A stretch of DNA of 64,000 bases from Rhabditoides inermis (Eukaryota > Nematoda > Chromadorea > Rhabditida > Rhabditidae): assembly GCA_963966185.1 (NCBI GenBank), contig CAWZYM010000369.1, positions 712,501 through 776,500 on the forward strand. The letters run 5' to 3'. Of this stretch, positions 1 to 12,400 are shown one piece after another. The notes beneath the pieces are model-generated. The model saw nothing but the letters and a program-made list of their open reading frames with translations. It ran no database searches and had not been told where the DNA came from. Both the position numbers and the translations under genes were made by a program. How positions within the stretch are numbered: position 1 is the stretch's first letter; each line of letters begins with the position of its first letter.

Positions 1-1256
1 ATCGTGATATGAGGTCTTTAGGTCTTTAGCATGGTCGTCATTTTGCCCCTGCAAGTTTCGTAGGAGGATCAGCCTAAGGAGACCAGACACTCTCTGCAGA
101 GAGATAGAGAGAGAGAGAGAGAACGACGGAATTCTCTGCTTCACCGAAAGTAGGACAAACACTGATGACCATTTCATATGCTTGAACGGTACGACCAAAC
201 AGTATAGGAAACAAGGTTCCAGGTTTCGCGATATCAAATGTGGGCGTTGCGATCAGGAATCAGGTAATCAAATGATCCTAAAGAAACATCCGGAAACACG
301 CCGAGTCATTTGCGAGATGACCTCGAGAGCTGCCGCTTTTCGAATGAAAACGTGGTCCGAATCAAATTTGACCCGGAGATTCGGTCCTAATTTTTGTAAA
401 CAGACACTCTGTGGAATTAAATGAATGGAGGAGGGGGAGGGGACAATAAAAACGTGCACCTCCGGACGTTCTCTCTGTCTGTCTCTCTCTCTCCCCTCCC
501 CCCCCAATCATCCTAGCTTCAAATCCTTTCGTAAATAGAGCGTCACCAACTTTGGGAGGATTTGAGATGATAACTGTGATTGGGAGCCTATTACGGGACT
601 GTCTACGTATGCGGTAATCACTGGTTTACTGGTAACAATGATAATACTGATTATCGAGTGATTATCAGCAGACAAACATGCTTTGAACACTAGAGATTAC
701 AATTGATTTACCAGAAATGGAAAATCACTTCGATTTATGGGTTATTCTATGATAAGACATTAGAACAGCGATTTATTTCCGATTTGGTCTATGATTAGAA
801 CACATTTATATATTTTGTAATGTGAATACGGTGTTTGTGAGGAAGTTAATAAATATCACATGTTGTTTTTGAATACGTTCAATTATCAGGAATCAGGTGT
901 TTTTAATCCTGACATAACTAACAAAGTCTAAATGAGAAAACACAGAAATATGGACGCGAAATGAGGGAGAGTGTGATATATGAGAAACACTATTTTCTTT
1001 TCGAGATTGATGCATTTCACACTGGAGAGAGAGAAAGAGGGGGATGGAGAGAGAGAGAGGGAGAGAGAGGGGGGGAGAGAGATGAATCACTTCTGAATTA
1101 CACACTATGGCTCTGCCCTTGCTTTTCGCAATATGTAAAGCAGCATTCGGGCTAATTCTGTATTTTTGGTTATCGTTTTAGTTGTTCGCATATCACAAAA
1201 TTACGTGAGGTACTTCGAGTAATAACACGAAATTGAACACAAAGACACAAACAAGG

Positions 1257-1260
<4 letters not shown>

Positions 1261-1297
<37 letters not shown>

Positions 1298-1462
1298 AGC
1301 TACTTTAGAACCCCTTAATAAATAACAAAACCATAAAATTGTTAAATAGAGGCGTATATTTTAATGATGCACACAACGAACTGCATACGAAGAGAAAACT
1401 TGGGAAACAATAATATTGACCCACATTCGCTCATAATTAAAATAAAGAGAGAGAGAGAGGGG

Positions 1463-1508
<46 letters not shown>
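1261..1508. repeat. (GA)n microsatellites
   Basis: Two purine arrays, about 1,261-1,294 and 1,442-1,507, separated by unique AT-rich sequence. Both are mostly GA dinucleotides with scattered A and G interruptions. Confidence 0.9.
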
Positions 1509-2475
1509 AGGAGAAAGTTATAGAAAATAGATCTTCTTTAGTTTCTCAGAGTACTGGAAACTGTGCCCAAAAAAGTTCTAACTAGTTGAAATGAGTCCGA
1601 TGAATTTTAATAAGTTCTGTTCGTTTTGATAGAACCGAAACCGGTTGAAATAAGGTAGAACATTGTCACAAGTGCACACTGTTTTTCCACAAAATTTGTC
1701 TCTTCAGAAAAAGGTCGTTATTCACGAAAGAGCAAACCTCATCGTATTGAAAGTAATATAGAGAAAAGAAATTGAACTAGGAAGTGGAGTAGCTACACTA
1801 ATAAACACTAAAGCAAAGGTCTCTCCATAGCAGTCTGAGCAATTTGGTTGCCAAAGTATGCTAGTTCTATGCAAGTTCCGTTTGCATAGAGTGAAGTACT
1901 GAAGATGAGGCACAGCTTGTTGACTGACAAGTTGTTGTTGTTTCAGAAAACGAAACGATTCATGAAACTAATATTTCGCGTTCCAAGCAATTGATAATAC
2001 AATTTTGTGATACAAAATAAACTGAAGGAACAAGAAAAAAAGGAGAGTCATCACTTTTTTGGAAATAGAAAAACCAATTAGAACCACAATCTAAAAACTA
2101 TCACATTTCACATACTCCCGACTTGGTTGAAAACGGTTGAAATAAAAAGACCAATCGATAAATCAATAATCCAGTCTGCGGTCGGTCGAAAGCGTATGTG
2201 TGTATATGCCTTTTGTGTTTCTTTCACGCTTGGAAACACATCCCTCTCTATCGATGAAATAATCTAATCAGCAATTATCAATACCATCTTCTCCATCTAG
2301 GGCCGTCTTCATTATGCGAACGGAAGGGACGAGGGAATGTACAAAACGTCATTTGCTGACCTAGTAGTGGACAGAATATGGAAAGCGACTTTAGCAGTTA
2401 CGTAGATAAACTGCAACTCTCGAATGCTATCGGCGGGTGGATGAGCTTGGTGAGAGGATCGCAGCTGGGTTCCCC

Positions 2476-2479
<4 letters not shown>

Positions 2480-2524
<45 letters not shown>
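2480..2524. repeat. (CT)n microsatellite
   Basis: Uninterrupted CT dinucleotide run of about 45 bp. Confidence 0.95.
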
Positions 2525-2526
<2 letters not shown>

Positions 2527-4289
2527 ACGGGATGCCCGGAAGCGCTGGTTTCAATGACTGAAAGTGAGTGGCAGGGGGTATAAAAGTCCCTGTGACGACT
2601 TTCGGGTTTCGTGAATGCAAATGAGCAAATGTGCTTGAATGGTGGAATGGCTTCCGGGTCCGGGTCGCGAAAACTGTGTCGGTTTGCAAATCGAAAATGT
2701 CCTTGATTTCTGTCTTTATATTTGTGGTGCATTACCTTTTGTGTACTGTGTTTGTATAATCTCTCGGCAGATAACGATTTTTACGTTCACTGAGATTCGC
2801 GGGCACGGCTCTGCCCGTTCATCGCCGCGCGCCTATATCGCTTGTCACAGTCGCGCGCCGCGCCGCTTGGGAATCTTCAAAGACGGCATTCACTGATTTT
2901 GCACTTTGCAATGGCGGCCGCGCGGCGCGGGCTCATGCGACGCGTGCAACTCGCTGTGACAGCGGCGAGCGATCAGCCGGCCGAGCCGTGGCGGGTTCAC
3001 AGTTTCGTTTCGGTTTCTATTTCTACTTACTTATTCTTTTAATCAGAAATTTAGGGAAACAAATCTTGTTGTAATGGATCCTTGATACGAATTACGCCGT
3101 CAGATTATCCAACTTCCGTCACTTCATGCTTATTATGAGGATTTCCTTTTTTCAGAATAGTTCAGAGTAGATTTTCCAGGATCCGGAAACTGGCAGGGAT
3201 GTTCCACATATCATATTACATTTTGACCAAATATCAAATAATCAGATTTAGTTTGCTGAACTCATTACTGGTATTTTGAAACATAAACGTGTGAAACAAA
3301 ACGTCTTTTCCTGAAATTATACAGTAATATCGGACCATTCGAAGACCACCCACAGTCACGGGTCCGCCGTGTAAGCGATACTTGACTCTCTCTCCCCCCC
3401 CCTCTCTCTCTCTCTCTCCCTCTCTTTCTCTCTCTCTCTCTCGAGGGACCACTCCACACTCTGCGCGGTGTGTCAACACTATAGTAGAACATGTCAGTAG
3501 CAAACAGGAAATGGCGTGAGAAATGTGAAAACAACAAATTTCTGGAAACTCTGCTTTTGAATGTGACAGTAAACCATTTTTAAGGACACGATTTTTTTAA
3601 ACTTTCATATTACAAAAAAATCAAATCAACCACACACAGCAATCGTAATATACACAAAAGAATGGGGTGTTCATTTCTTTTATCGGACAGCTTTTCACAA
3701 AACGTTTTTTTTTTGGCGAGCAGCGTTGATCTGCAAAGTACACTTTGCATAGCTAAAATCGTGTGCACAAACACTGTCGCATGATATACACAACACACAA
3801 CTTCCTCTTCAGCACGCTGGAACACTTGAACTTTCGATCTGGCGCGTGAAACTGAGCTGAGAGAGAGAGAGAGAAAGAGAGATGACGTCACTGAACGTTA
3901 CGAGAAAACTTACTACTTCTGTACTACTACGTTACTTGTATTCGTTGTCAGTGGTGATTGAGGTTTGTTTCCAATAATTGCGATTCATGACCCTCTAAAA
4001 AGTGTGTTCTGGTAGATTTGATCGGCCGACCCAGATAAGAGACAAGCCGTAAACTTTTTTTCTGATTAATCTTTTCCTGCCTATGATACACATGAAAAAA
4101 AATTCCGATACACAGACGTAGCGTGGTCTTTGATGATTTCGGATTTTTGTCTTACCGAAACATTGCTTTTTGCAATAAAAGTGAGAAGAAATGTGTTTAC
4201 TACAGCCGAACGCTCATAGCTCATACTCATTCATATTCGTAAAAAGTGGGGGCCGTTATGAGGGGCTAGCTTCGGAAATCCCTCCGGCC

Positions 4290-4290
<1 letters not shown>

Positions 4291-4333
<43 letters not shown>

Positions 4334-4572
4334 AACTAGCAATTGCTTTCAGTGCCAACGACAATGTCCGGGGCTTTATTTCTCTCTTCCTTTGACAGCA
4401 CCGCCGCTCTCTCACATTCTCACATAAACACACACATATACGCTGGCAATATGAAATATGGCATAGCTTCCTGGTCGACGAGGTTATTGCAGGCGTTCAA
4501 TGGTATTGTTAGGCTATGCGCGTATATTGTGCAATTTGGTCCCTCTACATTTCGCATCCTGCCCTGTCAGTG

Positions 4573-4628
<56 letters not shown>
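4291..4628. repeat. (CT)n and (GA)n microsatellites in opposite orientation
   Basis: A CT run at about 4,291-4,335 and a GA run at about 4,573-4,627. They are complementary and could pair as a long inverted repeat with a loop of about 235 nt. Confidence 0.9.
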
Positions 4629-4629
<1 letters not shown>

Positions 4630-5120
4630 GCTCTCCACATACAAATTGGAGTGATTGAGTAAGGGTGAGCGATTCGCACCGCTCTATTGCCTTCGATAAT
4701 TATAGACGGATGCGCGCCGTGACTGTGATTGCTTTGCCCGCGTCAACCTACCGTAATCCGGAAGGCGGAATAAAGTTGGAACAATACGCTTATCTAGAGC
4801 GGATATCAGTAGACACCGCCCTGATGACGCCCATTCCCTAGTGACTTTGAGTGAGATGCTTCATTTCGCAGGCACACTGGCAACACGCCCAGGTTGGCGC
4901 GGAGCCAGTGTTTGGCGCGTATCCAGTGTTTGGAGCGGAGCCAGGCGGCTGCAGTTGGCTCTGCGCCCGCGACCGCCGCGCGCGAGACGGCGCTGGACAC
5001 GAGCCAACCTGGACGCGCGCCAAGAGAGAGAAGGGGGAAGAGAGGGGGAGAGAGAGATAGGCCGTATCATGGGCGAATATCAGGACAGGCGTGACTGATC
5101 CAAGCAGCACACACCTGCCT

Positions 5121-5142
5121 GCGCGCTCCTCTCTCTCCCTCC

Positions 5143-5192
<50 letters not shown>

Positions 5193-5431
5193 GTGTCCAG
5201 TGGTTCCGTTGTCCGAGAACACTGAAACGTCACTCTCTATCCTCTATGCATAGGCATACACGTGTCACTTCTGTGAATATGTACTTTGCAATCAAATGTG
5301 TCAAAAGAGATACTCGGTAGTCACATGCATATGCGATGTCGCTATTTCTTTTCAAAAGCCTTGCTTTTTGAGAATAGAAATCAAAGGTCTTTCTCTCTTT
5401 CCCTCTCTCCCTCTCTCTCCCTCTCTCTCTT

Positions 5432-5474
<43 letters not shown>

Positions 5475-5588
5475 AACTCTCTTCAAATGTCCTCGACGCA
5501 TTTCATTCCCCTCGCCCCATGTATATAATGATGATGGGTAGTGAGTGAGTGAGTGAGTGAGTGAGTGAGTGAGTGAGAGGAGTGAGTG
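5121..5588. repeat. CT arrays and (GTGA)n tandem repeat
   Basis: CT-rich arrays at about 5,127-5,188 and 5,392-5,474. A GAGT/GTGA tetranucleotide repeat follows at about 5,540-5,590. Confidence 0.9.
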
Positions 5589-6724
5589 AGTTCGACGTTA
5601 CGGAGTTACGGTACCGTGGACGTTAATTGTCCCGCCAGTCTCGCTAATGCACCCCTCTCTGCGCCCTCCGCTCTCGCCGCGCTCTATCGCGCACCCTCCA
5701 TCCTGAACTCACCCTCTCACACTCTGACCCTCACCGTTCGCCACGCTGTTTTCATACTCTCCTTCGTGATCCGATCGATCAACACACCGAGTCAGACACA
5801 CACACACACAATAAAGAGCTCAAACATAGTCTCAGCGGAGGAGGGCTCCATTTCACCGATTCTTCTTCCCATCTCCTTCGCGCGCGCCTCATCGTGTAAC
5901 GCTAGAATTTGTAAACAACCACGGCGGTCGCATAATCGGCGGGATACGGTAGAAGATCGAATTAGCGGTGGTTGTGGGTGGGTGGGTGTGTGATTCGAAT
6001 ACGATACCCCCGGTTTCCCCCGGCTATCGCTATCACCCAATCAGGGTGGTGTGTTTGGGGGGACATCGACTTTGTCTACAGGACTGTATGGTGTATGAAC
6101 AGCGTATTCACACCTGCGCAAACCGTGTGGCGGGTGTGAAGCTTTTCAATATTCATACACACACACTCCAGTCATCCTCACACTATTTACCTGCATAATA
6201 TATATTGAGGGCATACGTGTGTGTGTGTGTGCGTATGAAATGCGGCATAATTGTGAGTGTATGCTATTTGAAGGGAGAGAGAGAGGGAGGGAGGGAGGGA
6301 GGAGAGTGACAGCCTCACCCCGCTCCCTCCCTCCCTCCCTCAATAGAATAGCATATGAGCCGTATGTACGTGGTCGAAACGTGATGAGATGTGAGAAAGC
6401 AGCCGTTGTAGAAATTCACAAGCACTAGGTACAAAATGAACGTGACACTGACAAGCTTTCTTTCTCTTTTCCATGTGAACTTTTTTGAAATGTCTCATAG
6501 AGCAGAACAAAAGAATCGGTCAAAATTTTCCAACTGAATAAATAATAAGTGCTTTAGTTTCGGGCTTGAAACGAGACTTGTCTAATCACCAGGAGTGCGG
6601 TTGTAGGACGGCCGGACGCCCGATTCAATAACATGTTTTCGCCGCGGTCGCCGTCCTAAAAGAACCATTTTGAAATAGGAGCAAAGAAGGCACGACGTCT
6701 CTGTGTCCATTTTCGAGAAGAGAG

Positions 6725-6726
<2 letters not shown>

Positions 6727-6781
<55 letters not shown>
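6727..6781. repeat. (GA)n microsatellite
   Basis: GA dinucleotide array of about 53 bp. Confidence 0.95.
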
Positions 6782-6786
<5 letters not shown>

Positions 6787-7249
6787 TGATACTTGTACCC
6801 GTTTTCACTGATGGCGGCACGTACGAAACGAAAATTTGCGCTCATCTATGGTTCTGGAAAAATGCCGAGACGCACAAGTTGCGCAACGCGCATAACAATT
6901 ATGTGGCAAGGCGAGGAGAATGGGTGGGAAGAGAGAGTGACACGATACGGTTATCGATGTATGAAAGGCTATCTCACTCGGTGATCTGATCTCGTCCTCC
7001 TCTCTCTCTTCTCTCTCTCTCTCTCTTCGCGCCGCCGAACTTGCGATCACATCACTGCTCTCACACGCATATAAACGATCATCAGTTGACGCCCAGGCTG
7101 ATACGACTACGGTAGTTTCACGGTTGTTCTCTCCACCAGGGGGACCCCCCGGGGGCAACATCCACTCCCCGAAAGGGTCCTTGGATGGATCGATTGATGG
7201 GCGGGGAAAAGAGAGACACAGAGAGAGAGGGCGGTGTGTGTTTATGTTC

Positions 7250-9059
7250 ACTCTAGTTGCCGTCTCCTCCTAGCCCCCCTCTCCCTTCGCTCCTCCGCCC
7301 TCCGAGGGTGTCCTTTAATCCCTCCTCCTTTGTCCCCCGTTCCCTCTCGCACACGCACCACTGCCACATCTCCTCGCCAAACACTTTGTATTCACGTCTT
7401 CTGATTCCGCTAGATGACGTTGGAACAGGAAACTTGTGGGGGAGCCATCATCGCCGCCGCACGAGCATACATACACACACGGGGACTGCCCAGTGGAAAT
7501 AGAAAGGGGCGAGAGCGCCGACGACGGAGTGCGGGCGGCGGGCGGGGGCAGAGACGCAGCGCAGGCCAGGCCACCACTCGCAGTGTCCGCTCGGCCGCAG
7601 CCTGCAAGCACGCTCTCACTCCTCACCTCGTGTGTCCCCCTTCTCACACCACATATCGATCGATATCGATCGAAAATTGTGTGAAAATCGATAATTGATT
7701 CGTGGGCGAGTGCGGTGCGTGTGCGGCTGCGGTCCCGCTTCGCGACCACTCTTCTCGGTCGAAACGTCGCCCGGCTGTGTGTGTGTGTGTGGCGGGTGTA
7801 TCTATTGATTGAGCACGGCTAAGGTAACTTGGCTCGAGTCAAATCGACTCGAATTGTTGTCGACACTCATTCACACCGACCCACGCTGTACGCTTCGGCT
7901 CTGCGCCGCTGCTCGATTAATTACGAAAGTTTTGATTAATTAGTCGGGCGTCGTCGCTGCCCCTCACACTGATTGTCTCCCTCTCGCGTAATTCATTCCT
8001 CGCTTCTCTCGCTCTATAGGATTTGTCGTCGTCGTCGTCTTCGTCTTGGACACTCATTTCACAGAGTGTACGGTAATGAGAGACGCGTGGCGTCGCGTTG
8101 TCTGCGGGCGCGCCTCTTTCTCGAGGAGGCATGCGCTGATCACCTCCCCCCGTCTCCCCTCACTCACTCATTCGATCCGTGTGCATTCGCCACTCACACA
8201 CGTATACGGTGGATGTATCCGCAGCCATGCATCGCATCCTCGCCTAGTTATATTTCCCCCTTTCCGAGCGCGCCCCCGCCTCGCCTCGCCCGGAGTCGGG
8301 GTTCGTTATCCGAGTTATTGTGCGTGCATATGCACCACGCGCGTTCTGTGTGTGTTGTGTGTAGCAAGCAGCCCGGCGGCATCTGCATCCCATTATATAT
8401 CCGCCGATCAGCCCCCTGCTCTCTTTATGACCCCTCGCCTCTGCGATCCGCTAACTGCCGCCGCCGCTCGCTCGCCTCCGGCCGTGTGACCCGCGTGGCG
8501 TTGTAAGCATTGCCTACTGTACTCGCTATACGTCATCTTGGGCAGAGTAGTTGAGCATGCCATCATTTGTGGCTATCGAGCAGGCGTGAGCGAGCAAGGC
8601 GGGGTGGCTGTGGGGGGGGAGGCGATACGCAGCGGCGAGAGAGCGCTGTGGGCGAGGGGTGCGGCCGGGCGACGAGCGCGCTTCGGCCGGCCCGCTCACC
8701 CGCCAGCTCTGGCAGCCTGCCAGCCCACCGGACCCGCACGTGCCGATTCATTCATCACAGCCACCCAGCCACAACATCGATCGCTCCTGTGTCCGGATCA
8801 ACACCTTTGGCCGATTCCATTCGCATCACGAGATTGCATTTCTCTCCACATTCGCCACATCTCATAACACACTTCCGTTTGACAGTTGTTCACGTCGTTG
8901 CTGTCGACTTTTTCGCGTTATTATTCGCCTAGGTTGCACACACATGCTGTTCGTTCGTTCTTTTCACACTGGTCGCTTGCAGAGCATGTCTGCATAAGAA
9001 GAGGGGCCGTCGAAGTCGCCAGCCACTCCACACGAGCCACACACTGCGCTGGACGCGAG
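7250..9059 (+). promoter_or_regulatory. Probable promoter / 5' UTR region of the FAM53-like gene
   Basis: The sequence becomes markedly GC- and CpG-rich compared with the preceding 7 kb, especially 8,540-8,760. It ends at a good splice donor (GTGAGA at 9,060) that can pair with the acceptor ending at 9,380, just ahead of the first ATG at 9,465. This suggests a non-coding 5' exon ending at 9,059 with a promoter upstream. No TATA box or start site can be assigned with confidence. Confidence 0.4.
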
Positions 9060-9380
9060 GTGAGATTTATTTTCGTATAACTTTTTTTGCTGTTTAAAAA
9101 TGTTAATTTATAGAAATAATAGTATAGTCTACATCACGCAGTGTTAAAAATGTGAATTGCTGGCCCCTAAAATTTTCGACCTCACTATCGATCGCGCTAA
9201 AACGCGAAAGTTGCGGGGCGGCGCAGCGTAGGCGGCGGAATTGCGTACAATGATATTGGGAATAACAATTTTGTTGATTTTATTCATGGTAACTTAACTC
9301 GTCATGAAACAGTTACAACTTATAACAACATATATTGGCTGTGAATTTCCATAATTAGTTTAAAAATAAATAAATTTCAG
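9060..9380 (+). other. Putative 5' UTR intron of the FAM53-like gene
   Basis: It begins with GTGAGA after GCGAG and ends in AAATTTCAG. The 84 nt from 9,381 to the ATG would be UTR. A trans-splice acceptor at 9,380 is an alternative explanation. Confidence 0.5.
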
Positions 9381-9464
9381 AGTTAGAAGACGGGTCGGTG
9401 CGGGCGTTGTGGTGCCTGTTTGGAGCCACGGTCGCCGCATCACAACACCTCCTCCAACACTATC

Positions 9465-12400
9465 ATGTTGGGGAAGCTGGTGCACTCGCTGCGCCGACAC
9501 ACACTCGACGCCTCGTCGGTCACACAGCCCAGGAAGGTGCGCATAGCATATGATACCTTGTTCCACAACCATTCTGAAAAAAACACTTCACCACCATTCT
9601 TTATCTGAACCAACTGGTATCCACTTCCACACTGGACAGTAGCATTATTACATTACTCGATGCCACATCAGCCAACAGCCACACGGCCCAGGAAGGTGCG
9701 ATACGACGGTAGCACGGTAGCATACACACATTCGTATGTTCCCGTAACACAATTCATTCCATAACACGATTCACGATTCTGATCGTGCCCAGAAGAAAGC
9801 CAAATGCTATGAAACTCTCACGCTCAATAAAGCCATTCTGATGGCGCCACTACAGTAGGATAACATACACACATCCATACATTCTGCAACAAGTGAAAAA
9901 AGTGAAAAAGAAAACTTGAAGGAAACGTTATACAATAACAAAAATGCATGCTTGCAAATCTGATTGTGTGATTGCAGAGCGCTCTATGATGAATACTATG
10001 AATAGGTTTCGCAACACTATTTCGTGTGATTGCAAAGTGCGCGTTAGCTCCTACGATGTAGCTCCTGTTCTACAGTAGGATAACATTAAAAATATCGATA
10101 CATTCTGCAACAATTTCGAATGAAACCGCTGTTGTTGCAGAGTGCGCGGTTGAATCCGCAGAAGGACGCGTCGTCGACGGCGGCGGAGCGGAGAGGCGTG
10201 CACGACAGCGGCACGGAGAGCGACGACGACGAGCTGGAGACGATCAACAACTGTGGGTATCAATCGATCAATCAATAATCAGAATCGCTACTTCCTGTCT
10301 ATACAACAAGTGCATACGGACACAAGAGCAGGAAAAGTCGCAAGTCGATATTAACTGTGCGTGTATGTTAGATGAACAGTCCCACATACAATACACAATG
10401 TTCCTTGTCATTTGTGATCTTTTTACCGACACAATGAGTTTTGCGATGTACAAGCACGCCTCCGGTCAAAACTTATGTCGATGAAAGTATCATAGTAAAC
10501 GTAGGCCAGACGTTTCGATCTGGAAATCATTATGAAGTGTGAGTACATATTTCATACGAACAGTCTCACATGCACAGTGCACTTCACATCAGCCAAGCGT
10601 AGACCAGACGCCTCTCAATATCGTCGCGATCAAGCGCGATCGATTGTGAGATGTCATTCGGCGATCAGTATTCCCGTCCCGTCTCGCAATAACACAACAC
10701 ACACACAAACACAAAGTCATCTGCTGGTGGTGTTTCGAGAGTCGCCTAGGTGCGGCGGGCGCGCGGCGATAAAAGCGTCGCGCCGGGCCATTGTTCTTTG
10801 ATCGGCTGTTGGCTGTGGCGCGCCGCGATCTATCCCATAAAGCCCCCGTCTGGCGAGCCCCCTTTCCTCCCTCTCTCTATCTTGCCTTGCCACTCTGAAA
10901 TATGACGACATACGGACGACGACGCCGTCCACTAGTGTGACCTTGCCGCACAACACTAATGAAACCCCCGCGCAGACTCTCTCTCTCTCTCTCTCGCACA
11001 CACAGCACTCCGCCACTATTCTTCTCTCATACACACGCACCACACTTATTTCGCCGGCAGTGGTAGGCGAGATACAGTGAATACTAGGACACACTGATGA
11101 GTAAGGGGATTGACGACTCTTGAAGTGCTTCCAAACAATGCAATGAGTCATGCTGACGTTCTATGATCGGCGTGAAAGACTTGCTCATTAACGATCAATC
11201 ATTAATACAGAATCGCTATATCCTGACTATACAACAAGTACATGTCTTTCCCCGGCGTTAGTTTATGTATCAAGCATCTCAGGCACTACTGTATGGTTCA
11301 TATCATCATTATTATGTTGTCAGATTCAGATATAACGACTTCTTGGCTGTTAAATGGATATAAGATTGATTGATCTCGTTTTCAGTATCGGCACAGCAGC
11401 ACTACCGTGATCAGCTCGACTCTGCGCCGCCGGCCCTGTCCGCTTCTCCCCCCGACGAGCTGGACTGTGAGAGGTGAGGAGAGTAGGAATTAAATGCCTC
11501 AATATTCCTTCTACCTCCTCCCACGCGCTCTTCTTGCGGCATGTCTTCCGATATGCCTTCGCACTTGGATTCTTTCAAAGAGACTGACCGCATTTAATCA
11601 ATTCCCCGCATCCGCTCACGAACGGCGTTCCCGTGTGCAATGTGTGTTCCCATAGATCGGTGGTTGGTGCGCTTCCGGAGATTTTCATCCGTATCTCACG
11701 TGTCTTTTGCACAATTGCGAGCTAGCCGGGGCAGAATTACGGTAGATGGACGCTTAGTGCGGCCAGCGAGCCGAAGCGCGCGAGAAAAATGCGGCGCGCG
11801 GAAAACACATCCGCTTCTCGGCTCGTAAAATGACGCTGAACACTTTCAATGTTGGAGATCAAATCAACAAGTCGCCCGGCGATCATAAAATGTGCACTGC
11901 TCTGCGACGGACGAGGCGTTAAACAACCGGGCTGGCGCGCCGCCCGCCGCCCCCCTCGCCTGCATCAAACTACACACTACATCAGCTGATCAGCGAGAGA
12001 GAGGCGAGACAGCGCGGCGCGGCGAGAGAGCGCGCGACGACGAAGGAGCGAGAGCGCAGAGTGTCGCGGGTGCGGAGGGCAGAGACGGAGCGAAGGATAT
12101 GAGTGCGAGTGCGCGAAAGGGGCGACGACAAACAGAAAGGATGACGCGAGCCGGGCCCGGGCCGGGGTGTATGTATGTATGTATATGATGAGCAGGAGAC
12201 AGACAGACCATGCTGTGTCTATGACACCTGGGACATACACACACACTCTCTCTCTCACTCTTTCTGGGAGACGTGCCAAGTCGTCCGCCATCGATCCCAT
12301 TCGCTCACACAACACTATCGAGAGTCGTCAAGATGGTGCGGTGACGGCGGCGGCGGCCGAAAAATGACAGTGTCGTGTGGGCAAAGAAACGATCGGAATG

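Larger units (their letters stand above)
1..9059. other. Non-coding region upstream of the FAM53-like gene
   Basis: I see no coding region I can defend here. The open frames are short, overlap on both strands, and are mostly built on GA/CT runs. The left part (1-7.0 kb) is fairly AT-rich with many microsatellites. The right part is GC-rich. The stretch may be intergenic or distal 5' UTR/intron sequence of the gene whose first coding exon is at 9,465. Confidence 0.6.

Noticed and set aside
1364..1585. Open frame with long Arg-Glu repeat
   Set aside because: It encodes the GA microsatellite only.
7973..8997. Overlapping plus-strand open frames of 110-177 codons
   Set aside because: GC-rich sequence lacks stops by chance. 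The frames overlap in several phases and have no family features; the region is more plausibly promoter/5' UTR.
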